A DNA stretch of 34,603 bases from Nonomuraea sp. SYSU D8015. Its GTDB lineage: Bacteria > Actinomycetota > Actinomycetes > Streptosporangiales > Streptosporangiaceae. The DNA lies in NCBI RefSeq assembly GCF_008065375.1, contig NZ_VJYI01000045.1, forward strand, positions 1 to 34,603. The letters run 5' to 3'. Position numbers and translations under genes: made by a program. Below are positions 28,885 to 34,603 of this stretch, one piece after another. Numbering within the stretch: the stretch's first letter is position 1; each line of letters begins with the position of its first letter. A model generated the notes under the pieces. It saw nothing but the letters and a program-made list of their open reading frames with translations, searched no databases and was not told where the DNA came from.

Positions 28885-29874
28885 ATGACAGCGACCCCAC
28901 GCGTTCGACGGATGGCCGTGGCGGCGGTGGTGGCGTGCGGCCTGGTGGCTGGATGCGGCACAACGATGACAGGCCAGGCGGCGCAGCCGGCCCGGGTCCA
29001 CGACCAGCACCAGGGTCAGGGCACGCAGGTTCAGCCGATCGACATGGTCAAGACCACCGAGGCCGACTGGCAGCAGGTGACTCGCGCGCTGGGCCGCCCC
29101 GGCAAGCTGTCGGCCGACGGCACCGTCTACCGGGTCGGCTTCCCCCGCAGCGATCTGCAGGTCACCTCGTACGGCGTGCGCATCAAGCCGCCCTTCGCGC
29201 TCGGCTCCTATGCTGCCTTCGCCCGCTACGCCGACGGCTCCACGATGGTGATGGGCGACCTGGTGGTCACCGAGCCGGAACTGCCCGAGGTGACCGACGC
29301 GCTGCAGCGCCGCGGGATCGCGCAGACCGCGGTGCACAAGCATCTGCTGGCCCATGAGCCGGAGGTGTGGTGGAGCCACCTGCACGCGACCGGCCGGGAC
29401 CCGGTGGCCATCGCCCGCGCCATCCGCTCCGCGCTCGATCAGACCGCTACCCCGGCCCCGGCCGCGCCGTCCTCGCCGCCGCCCCTCGGTTTGGACACCC
29501 AGAGGATCGACGCCGCGCTGGGTGCCAAGGGCACCCAGGAGGGCGGGATCTACAGGTTCTCCTTTGCCCGCAAGGAGACCATCACCTCGCATGGCCGGGT
29601 GGTCAACGCGGCGATGGGGGTGAACACCGCGCTGAACTTCCAGCCCACCGGCGGCGGCAAAGCGGCCATCAACGGCGACTTCGTCATGACCGCCGGCGAG
29701 GTGCAGAAGGTCATCCAAGCCCTGCGCCGCGGCGGCATCGATATCGTGGAGGTGCACCAGCACGCCCTGGATGACCAGCCGCGTCTGTTCTACATGCATT
29801 TTTGGGCCCACGCCGTCCGCCTCGCGGGGGCGCTCCGCGCGGCCGTTCAGGCCAGTGCGGTGAAACCGGCGTGA
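28885..29874 (+). CDS. Lipoprotein with two DUF1259 domains, LppY/LpqO type (329 aa)
   Basis: The ATG at 28885 has GGGAGG five bases upstream. A signal peptide with RRMAVAAVVACGLVAGC gives a lipobox with cleavage before Cys24 and lipid anchoring outside the membrane. Two homologous halves follow: about 60-205 (DWQQVTRALGRPGKLSADGT, YRVGFPRSDLQV, VVTEPELPEVTDALQRRGI, AVHKHLLAHEP) and about 220-325 (IDAALGAKGTQEGGIYRFSF, MTAGEVQKVIQALRRGGID, EVHQHALDDQPRLFYMHFWA). The repeated H-x-H and LxHxx patterns are typical of DUF1259, found in mycobacterial LppY and LpqO; the function is unknown. It is divergent from the two-component genes and preceded by their likely operator, so it is probably their target. 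Confidence 0.85.
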   Translation: MTATPRVRRMAVAAVVACGLVAGCGTTMTGQAAQPARVHDQHQGQGTQVQPIDMVKTTEADWQQVTRALGRPGKLSADGTVYRVGFPRSDLQVTSYGVRIKPPFALGSYAAFARYADGSTMVMGDLVVTEPELPEVTDALQRRGIAQTAVHKHLLAHEPEVWWSHLHATGRDPVAIARAIRSALDQTATPAPAAPSSPPPLGLDTQRIDAALGAKGTQEGGIYRFSFARKETITSHGRVVNAAMGVNTALNFQPTGGGKAAINGDFVMTAGEVQKVIQALRRGGIDIVEVHQHALDDQPRLFYMHFWAHAVRLAGALRAAVQASAVKPA

Positions 29875-30255
29875 GACGGCGGCGCTGGTGGTGGCTGCTG
29901 GCCGCCCTGGCCCTGCTCGGTGCGGCTGCAGCGGTGTTCTTCACCCAACTGTGGGGCCGCCCGACCGTGATCTACCCAGCGGGCGACGCCACCGGCACGG
30001 CACAACGCCTCGACTTTGAGGGCATTCCACCCGCCCGGCCGGGTGCCGGCTGGGGCCGAGGTCTACAGCGGCAGCTGGCAGGTACGCGCCGAACCGGCGC
30101 CCCGAGCGGAGACCATGCGCTGTGCCAAAGCGGCACCGCCGAGTTTCCGGCGCTCTCCCTCGGCCCGCAGGTCTACCGCGATGTGGACGTCTCCGCCAAG
30201 GTCAAGGCGATCTCCGGCACCACCGACCAGGCCGCCGGGCTGCTGGTACGCGTCC
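29871..30255 (+). pseudogene. Broken membrane-anchored protein downstream of the DUF1259 gene
   Basis: A GTG at 29871 overlaps the lipoprotein stop (GTGA). It starts VRRRRWWWLLAALALLGAAA, a signal anchor, then TAQRLDFEG. From about 30030 to 30100 the sensible reading is in another frame (PPGRVPAGAEVYSGSWQVRA). After that the first frame resumes with LCQSGTAEFPALSLGPQVYR, DVDVSAKVKAISGTTDQAAG and LLVRV, after which similarity ends at about 30255. The pattern (drug-like tail, GTAEFPAL, DQAAGL) resembles secreted beta-sandwich proteins of the 3-keto-disaccharide hydrolase/DUF1080 kind. It is not functional as read. Confidence 0.55.
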
Positions 30256-30480
30256 CATCTGGTCGAAGAAGTCGCCGACGGTCGCTGCCTGAGGTTCGCC
30301 CTGCAGGCCGATCACCGGGCACACCTCGGAGTGCCACATCCCGATTGTCAGTCCGTCCTTCTGACCCTGGCTGCGGTCCTCCACCGGAATCACCTCGCGT
30401 GAACCCCTGCCCGGATTCCCGTTGATCATGTGATGGCCGGGGGCCCAAACCCGCTGATTGTCGGCATATCGGCCGGTCGA
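30245..30480 (-). pseudogene. Coding-like minus-strand fragment abutting the broken gene
   Basis: The minus frame reads RYADNQRVWAPGHHMINGNP, SREVIPVEDRSQGQKDGL, TIGMWHSEVCPVIGLQGEPQ and AATVGDFFDQMGR, with natural composition, and stops making sense past about 30245 where the plus-strand pseudogene begins. No start codon fits and no family is recognised. The two fragments meet tail to tail, which marks a recombination joint. Confidence 0.35.
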
Positions 30481-30652
30481 CGACGCCGATCTACGCGGCG
30501 CACCCCCAGGGGATCGTCTTGCAGGAGCGATCGACGGCAGGTTGCGGCTGGTCGGCGGGCTGGTGGCGATCGGCAATCGCCCTGCCTGGAAGGCCAGATG
30601 CGGCATCGACGCTCTGGCGTGCAGGTTGCGCAAGCACGGCTTCACCGGCTGA
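30458..30652 (+). CDS. Possible small protein or fragment (64 aa)
   Basis: The frame from a TTG at 30458 reads LSAYRPVDDADLRGAPPGDR, GAIDGRLRLVGGLVAIGNRP and RCGIDALACRLRKHGFTG with strong G/C third positions. The reading is convincingly coding, but the TTG lacks a ribosome-binding site. Its 5' end overlaps the minus-strand fragment, so it may be the tail of a lost gene. Not recognised. Confidence 0.35.
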   Translation: MSAYRPVDDADLRGAPPGDRLAGAIDGRLRLVGGLVAIGNRPAWKARCGIDALACRLRKHGFTG

Positions 30653-30854
30653 TCGCATCCATCCGTGGCGTTAGGCGACACGGGTGGATGCCCCATCGCA
30701 GCAGACCTGATCAGGGGGCGGCAGGGGATGCTCTCCAGGTCCAGGTGGCGGCTCATGTCGAGCGCGAAGCGCCCACCGGTACAGGTTCAGATGCGGCCAG
30801 AACATGGCCGCTGGTAGGTGCCGTGCTCGGGACCGCCAAGCAGTGCAGAACGAT
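30653..30854. other. Gap with no supported gene
   Basis: Minus-strand readings such as MSRHLDLESIPCRPLIRSAA and FWPHLNLYRWALRA look partly coding but lie in different frames and break quickly. I take this as decayed sequence. No hairpin, tRNA or repeat was seen. Confidence 0.35.
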
Positions 30855-30983
30855 CTAGCGGTTCGGGGACGCGCGTATTCCACCATCCTCGTGTCCGAGC
30901 ATGCAACCGCCTTCGACCAGCCTTTCCGCTTCCTCGTGCAGGGCTTCGATCAGGAGGAACTCCAGGCGCAAATCGGTTGACAA
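30855..30983 (-). CDS. Possible small protein downstream of the STAS gene (42 aa)
   Basis: A TTG at 30983 opens a frame LSTDLRLEFLLIEALHEEAE, then RLVEGGCMLGHEDGG, to a TAG at 30855. It is a clean amphipathic helix followed by a Gly-rich turn. An in-frame TGA lies a few codons upstream. It follows the STAS gene on the same strand by 65 nt. Not recognised. Confidence 0.35.
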   Translation of the reverse strand: MSTDLRLEFLLIEALHEEAERLVEGGCMLGHEDGGIRASPNR

Positions 30984-31048
30984 ACCTCGCCTCAGCGATC
31001 AGATACCACCCCGTGGTGGCTCGGCTCTTGCTCCAACGCGCGAGGTGG

Positions 31049-31423
31049 TCAGCTGCAGGCCTGTCGCAGATCCGCATACGGCGGGAAAGCGTCGACCAGT
31101 TCGGCGAGAGTCAGCAACTTGGCCAGCTGACGCTGCACACCGACCAGGTGCAGGTAGCCGCCGCGCCCCTCGGCCCGCCGCTGCGCGGCGATGAAGGCGC
31201 TCAGGCCGGTGCAGTCGCAAAAGCCGACCCTGCTCACATCCACGACAATCTTGACCTGGCCGCGTGCCAGCAGATCATCGCAGGCGCGCAGGAAGATCTG
31301 CTCCGTCGCCAGGTCGAGCTCGCCGTCCACCCTCAGGACGGCCACCCCCTGATGGTCATCGACGCGCAAGGCCAGTCGAGTATCAGACAGCTCAGCCTCG
31401 CGCCACAGGCCGAAACAAGACAC
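31049..31423 (-). CDS. STAS-domain anti-sigma factor antagonist with atypical phospho-site (124 aa)
   Basis: RVDDHQGVAVLRVDGELDLA, then CDDLLARGQVKIVVDVSRVG and FCDCTGLSAFIAAQRRAEGR follow the SpoIIAA/RsbV fold throughout. In this family the Ser in D-S-x-G-L is phosphorylated by the anti-sigma kinase, which releases the sigma factor when the Ser is unphosphorylated. Here the motif is D-C-T-G-L: a Cys replaces that Ser, leaving only the following Thr. The protein may be constitutively active or respond to oxidation at Cys, which is an inference. The start is GTG at 31423; an alternative lies a dozen residues in. A partner anti-sigma gene is not visible beside it, only a degenerate ATP-binding fragment far away at 5780. 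Confidence 0.85.
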   Translation of the reverse strand: MSCFGLWREAELSDTRLALRVDDHQGVAVLRVDGELDLATEQIFLRACDDLLARGQVKIVVDVSRVGFCDCTGLSAFIAAQRRAEGRGGYLHLVGVQRQLAKLLTLAELVDAFPPYADLRQACS

Positions 31424-32162
31424 CGCAACTCACACAAAGCACTGCAGAAGCGAACAAGTGATCCCATAGGCTATCCGCTGACAACGCCACGGTCAGTCAA
31501 GTCCTGTCACGCTGGCGGTCAAATATCGCGACGCCAATGGCCCGCCGCCAACTGGCGCCGATGTAGGCGATCCAGGGCTCAGCATGCGGGCAAGGGTGCT
31601 GCTCCCCGTCCATGGGCTGTCGCCGCCCTGCGGTATCGCTCGTAGAAGCCTTTGACAGGTGCGCACTGGCCGGTGATGTACCCAGGTCAGGCAGCGATGG
31701 CGAGTCTCCAGCTGGCGCAGGGCGACGGTATCGAGCCGGGCAGGTTGCCGGTCGGGCGGGAACTGTTCCGATCTGCCGCGGCGGCTGGGACACATCAGCT
31801 CCAGCCCAGGTCGGTATCGAGGGGCAACGACATGCCTCGATCAAAGAAGGAGGGGGTTTTGCCCGGACGTCGGTATCCGATGAGCTGCCGGGTGGAAGGT
31901 CCTTGGGTGAGCCCTGGAACCCGGGCCGAGGCTGACCAAAGGCGCTCGGCTGACACCGCGGGATCCAGGGCGCTATTGGCTTCAGCTGGTGCCGCACGGC
32001 ACGGCCGGCCCACGGACGACGCCCGGTTCAAGGCCCGTTCGTTCCGCCTGAGTGTGGAACAGGCCGGCCCGTCCCTCCAGGGCCGACCGTGGCGGCAGGC
32101 GCCCGCTGCCGCCCCACATGGATGACCGTTGTGCGCATATTCACATAGGAAGGTGAGGTGTG
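31424..32162. other. About 740 bp without a supported gene, including the hsp20 upstream region
   Basis: Open frames on both strands here are Arg/Pro/Ser-rich. A short reading MPRSKKEGVLPG at about 31832 resembles the start of a ChaB-like protein but does not continue as one. No HspR-type (HAIR) inverted repeat is seen before hsp20. Confidence 0.4.
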
Positions 32163-32639
32163 ATGACGCTTCCCGTTCGTCGCCGACCATCGGCGATGGT
32201 CCGGCCCGGTACCGCCCTGGGCGCGCGGTGGGATCCGTTCGCCCAGATCGACGATCTCTACGACCGAATGGACCAGCTGATCCAGTCGGCCTTCGGCGGC
32301 CCGGTGGAAGGGATGTGGGCGCCGCTGGCCGATCTGAGGGAGACCGATGAGGCTTACGTCGCCGAGATCGATCTGCCCGGGGTGAAGAAGGACGACATCG
32401 ACGTCGAGATGAACGACCGGGAACTGATCGTGACCGGCGAGATCAAAGAACGGGAAACAACCGGTCGCGTGCACCGCCGCATGCGCCGTGCCGGACGCTT
32501 CGAGCACCGGGTCATCCTGCCGGGCGAGGTCGACCCCGAGCAGGTGTCGGCCACGTTGTCCGAGGGGGTGCTCACGGTGACCGTGCCGAAGGCGGAGAGG
32601 GCCAGGCCGCGCCATGTGGAGGTCAAGGCCGGCCCTTGA
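32163..32639 (+). CDS. Hsp20/alpha-crystallin small heat-shock protein (158 aa)
   Basis: The ATG at 32163 follows a GGAAGGTGAGG site. The N-terminal arm has WDPFAQIDDLYDRMDQLIQS, and the crystallin domain runs from about 60 (WAPLADLRETDEAYVAEIDL) to about 150, with PGVKKDDIDVEM, GRFEHRVILPGEVDPEQV and the conserved GVLTVTVPK. Small heat-shock proteins hold unfolding proteins as oligomers without ATP. It ends with a short basic tail. The downstream CBS-pair gene and the upstream STAS gene suggest a stress or dormancy set. Confidence 0.93.
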   Translation: MTLPVRRRPSAMVRPGTALGARWDPFAQIDDLYDRMDQLIQSAFGGPVEGMWAPLADLRETDEAYVAEIDLPGVKKDDIDVEMNDRELIVTGEIKERETTGRVHRRMRRAGRFEHRVILPGEVDPEQVSATLSEGVLTVTVPKAERARPRHVEVKAGP

Positions 32640-33003
32640 CGCCTGCCTGGTCCTTCCCGCGGGACCGAAAGGCCGCCGTCCGCAAGGTCCATTCCATGGC
32701 GGCCGGCAGCCTGGGAGCTACCTGCAACGCCACGTCGTGAGTCGACACGCATGTTGTGGTGCGTGCCTTTGCGAAGGGTCTGTCGCCGGACAGCTCTTTA
32801 CGTCTGGGGCAGGCTGTGTGCCCCTGCGTGGCGTTGTAGAAGGCCGGGATACCTGCTCTGGGCCGCAAAATCGGCGAGAGATGCCCTTCGGCGCCGGCGC
32901 ATGGGGCAGAGACGAAACGGGAGGTATCGGTGTCCTCCCGCACGCCGACCGGCTGGGGAGGCCTCGCCGACCTCTCGTTGACGTGACCGGCAAAGGAACC
33001 GCT
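32640..33003. other. Gap of 364 bp before the CBS gene
   Basis: The frame that leads into the CBS gene is open through most of this interval but reads as Cys/Gly/Arg-rich sequence without family character. The last 12 bases carry AAAGGA for the CBS start. A promoter is expected here, but I cannot mark one. Confidence 0.35.
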
Positions 33004-33423
33004 ATGACACGCCGCGTACGGGACGTGATGACCAGGGATGTCGTGATGGTGAGCGTCGATTCCACGCTGGTGGCCGCGGCTCGGCAGATGCTCGAGCACG
33101 GCGTCGGGGACGTGTTCGTCATGGAGGACGGGCGGTTGTTCGGAGTGCTGACCGACCGCGACATCGTCGTACGCGCGATCGCGCGCGGCCTATCGCCCGT
33201 GCTGGTGTCGGCGGGCGACATCTGCAGCAGGAAACTGATCACTGTCTCGCCGGACGACGCGGAGTGGTACGCCGTGGAGCTGATGCGCATGCACACGGTG
33301 CGCCGGCTGCCCGTGCTCGACCACGGGCGGCCGGTCGGCGTGCTGTCGCTGGGCGACCTCGCCATCGATCTGGAACGCGACTCGGCGCTGGCGGCCATCA
33401 GCGCGGCTCCACCGAACACATGA
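33004..33423 (+). CDS. CBS-domain pair protein (139 aa)
   Basis: The ATG at 33004 has AAAGGA six bases upstream. Two CBS motifs are clear: VRDVMTRDVVMVSVDSTLVA, then VMEDGRLFGVLTDRDIVVRA, and CSRKLITVSPDDAEWYAVEL, then RRLPVLDHGRPVGVLSLGDL. A CBS pair forms a Bateman module that binds adenosyl nucleotides and senses cell energy state. Stand-alone proteins like this are common in actinomycete stress regulons. The stop overlaps the next open frame (ATGA). Confidence 0.9.
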   Translation: MTRRVRDVMTRDVVMVSVDSTLVAAARQMLEHGVGDVFVMEDGRLFGVLTDRDIVVRAIARGLSPVLVSAGDICSRKLITVSPDDAEWYAVELMRMHTVRRLPVLDHGRPVGVLSLGDLAIDLERDSALAAISAAPPNT

Positions 33424-33851
33424 GGCCCCAGCAGCATGCGCCCGGCGGCGAGCCGGTCGTCTCGACCCGCGAGCCCGTGCGCCATCCGTGGCGGCAGGCG
33501 ACGATCGCGTTGCGCCGGCTTGCCGGCCTCATGGCCGGCTCGTGCTGGCGGCCGATCAAGCGTGTCCTGCGCCGGCCGGGCGCCCGGCTGCTGACCGGCC
33601 TGGCCGCGGTGCTGCACTCCTCCGCCCTGGCCTTGGACATGCAGGCACCGAGGGAGGGGCCCGGCACCGGTGGCCGCACGTCGGCTGCGATCAACGCCGA
33701 TCCCAGCCTCACCCGACGGCAGCGCCGGATGTTGATCGACATCTATGAGTCGTTCCAGAAAAAGAATCAGGACAAGGCCGCGCCGGCGAAGAACGCGGCG
33801 GTAGGGCGCTTGGACGCCCATGCCGTACCAGACGAAAGAACAGGATGGCCG
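33420..33851 (+). pseudogene. Open stretch with the tail of an HTH regulator, in frame with the next gene
   Basis: From an ATG at 33420 that overlaps the CBS stop the frame is open without a stop into the HbhA-like gene. The first 80 residues are Arg-rich and unremarkable. Residues about 87-113 (TSAAINADPSLTRRQRRMLI, then DIYESFQKKN) match the C-terminal tail common to actinomycete XRE regulators that precede HbhA-like genes. The HTH itself is missing. I read it as a regulator remnant; a real 320-aa fusion with the next domain is the alternative. Confidence 0.4.
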
Positions 33852-34382
33852 ATGAATTTCACCGACAAAGTCAAGAAGATCGCCGAATCCAAGCCGTTCT
33901 GCGCCGTGGCAGGCGCCGGCGGCTACGCCGTCGACCAGCTGCGCAGGATGAGATCCCGCGACGTTCCGCGCACCGCCCGCACCCTGCCGGGAAGGACGGC
34001 CGAGACCATCACCCAGGAACTGCCCGTCAAGGCCCGCAGCTACGCCGACACCGCCGCAGCAAGAGTCACCAAGGTCTACGACGACCTGGCCATCCGGGGG
34101 CGTCAGATCGTCAGCAGCGTCAGCGGCCGGGCCGCCCACGAGTTCGAGGACGTCTCCCAAGCGGCACAGCCCAAAGCGCCCCGCGCCAAGGTCCCCGCCC
34201 GCAGGCCCGAACCGGTCGTAACCCCCTCACCGGCCAGGGCACCGGCACGCAAGAAGCAGCAATCCGTGGTGCAGCCATCTCCCGCCGAAGCCCCCGTACG
34301 GGACACCACATCGACCGGCCCATCAACCACACCGGGAAAGCCAACTCGCCAATCGACTCGCAAGTCCACCCGCAAGGCGTGA
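33852..34382 (+). CDS. HbhA-like protein with basic C-terminal tail (176 aa)
   Basis: The ATG at 33852 follows AGGATGG by about 5 nt. The protein begins MNFTDKVKKIAESKPFCAVA and AGAGGYAVDQLRR, a start typical of actinomycete proteins related to heparin-binding hemagglutinin. A helical region follows (ELPVKARSYADTAAARVTKV, YDDLAIRGRQIVSSV). The tail is Pro/Ala/Lys-rich with ARKKQQSVVQPSP and ends TRQSTRKSTRKA, like the basic tail that binds nucleic acid or glycans in that family. No signal peptide is clear. It lies just after the HTH-tail remnant, the usual neighbour. Confidence 0.65.
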   Translation: MNFTDKVKKIAESKPFCAVAGAGGYAVDQLRRMRSRDVPRTARTLPGRTAETITQELPVKARSYADTAAARVTKVYDDLAIRGRQIVSSVSGRAAHEFEDVSQAAQPKAPRAKVPARRPEPVVTPSPARAPARKKQQSVVQPSPAEAPVRDTTSTGPSTTPGKPTRQSTRKSTRKA

Positions 34383-34462
34383 CCACCGGCGCCCTCCCCC
34401 AGCCCGGGTCCCACGCCGTCCAGGCCGTCGAAAGGTCGGCAACCCAGTCCCTCCAAGTGCTT

Positions 34463-34488
34463 GCGGGGCGTGTGTCTGAGGAGCCCCG
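34463..34488. terminator. Possible hairpin downstream of the HbhA-like gene
   Basis: GCGGGGC at 34463-34469 pairs with GCCCCGC at 34482-34488 across 12 nt. It could end the HbhA-like transcript, but it overlaps the IS end and may have been formed by the insertion. Confidence 0.35.
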
Positions 34489-34501
34489 CGTTCTCCGGAC
34501 A
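34477..34501 (-). repeat. Probable right terminal inverted repeat of the right-edge IS3 element
   Basis: TGAGGAGCCCCG followed by TTCTCCGGACA lies just outside the minus-strand transposase stop. Reversed, it starts TGTCCGGAGAA and ends TCCTCA, a common form of IS3-family ends. The other repeat is beyond the window, so the limits are inferred. Confidence 0.5.
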
Positions 34502-34518
34502 GCTTCCTGATGATCACT

Positions 34519-34603
34519 TCATGCTGCGAGCTGCCGGCTCAGGTACTCGTTGTGGACCTCAAGCGGAGTCCGATACCCGTTTGCGGAATGAAGCCTGCGC
34601 CGA
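34519..34603 (-). pseudogene. IS3-family transposase C-terminal end, cut by window edge
   Basis: Reading inward from the edge the frame gives RRRLHSANGYRTPLEVHNEY and then LSRQLAA to a TGA at 34519-34521. The RRLHSxxGYRTPxEV block is a typical IS3 rve C-terminus. It differs from the left-edge copy (RRHSTLGYLSPIDYE), so the two edges carry different elements, not one composite transposon. Only 27 residues are visible. Confidence 0.88.

Noticed and set aside
31832..31880. Possible ChaB-like start (MPRSKKEGVLPG)
   Set aside because: The sequence after the first 12 residues does not match ChaB in any frame.
32659..32676. GGGACCGAAAGGCC as a possible DevR/DosR box near hsp20 and the CBS gene
   Set aside because: Spacing and second half-site do not fit the palindrome, and it lies after, not before, hsp20.
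1..34603. CRISPR array or tRNA/rRNA genes
   Set aside because: No regularly spaced repeat array, no tRNA cloverleaf or CCA-type end, and no rRNA-like sequence was seen by eye; a covariance-model scan would be decisive.
1..34603. One composite transposon bounded by the two IS3 ends
   Set aside because: The two transposase C-termini and their terminal repeats are clearly different elements.

Overview
The window is high-GC DNA with mostly G/C third codon positions and many GTG/TTG starts. Together with its protein families (actinobacterial HTH-TPR regulators, MazG-like and DUF6283 proteins, LppY/LpqO-type DUF1259 lipoprotein, CHAT-TPR with an EACC1-like partner, HbhA-like basic-tailed protein), this points to a filamentous actinomycete. 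Streptosporangiales (Nonomuraea/Streptosporangium/Actinomadura-like) is my best guess, by inference only. It reads as an accessory region: many broken genes and orphan small genes, several conflict-type proteins, and a different IS3-family transposase C-terminus at each edge.

Layout. (1) 1-1340: the 3' end of an IS3-family element has cut off the C-terminus of a helicase remnant. (2) 1370-6480: two small minus-strand genes, then a 1177-aa protein joining a putative Mrr-like nuclease domain to a long alpha-solenoid, then debris. (3) 6400-12690: an MBL-fold hydrolase and an HTH-TPR regulator on the minus strand, divergent from a compact Nudix - SIR2-like - nucleotide-sugar dehydrogenase - MazG-like operon. 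The divergent gap carries four helically phased GCAAC direct repeats, a likely operator. (4) 12690-14160: gene remnants and a stand-alone recombinase-type zinc-ribbon protein. (5) 14140-18880: a CHAT-TPR caspase-like protein (His235/Cys297) translationally coupled to a small EACC1-like partner. (6) 19060-24280: about ten small minus-strand genes, several with Cys-rich zinc motifs, one DUF6283, two of them paralogues, with a repeated intergenic element. They diverge from a zinc-finger coiled-coil (KfrA-like) gene across an AT-rich control region with three inverted repeats. (7) 26290-30860: remnants (tyrosine-recombinase tail), a two-component pair in which both genes carry apparent frameshifts, a DUF1259 lipoprotein with OmpR-type direct repeats upstream, and a broken companion gene. 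(8) 30855-34480: STAS anti-sigma antagonist without the canonical phospho-serine, Hsp20, a CBS-pair protein, and an HbhA-like protein.

The strongest candidates for an undescribed system are the Nudix/SIR2/dehydrogenase/MazG operon with its regulator (a nucleotide/NAD-centred gene set) and the CHAT-TPR/EACC1 pair. The Mrr-solenoid protein and the zinc-protein/KfrA-like module come next. All family names come from motif reading; no database search was run.
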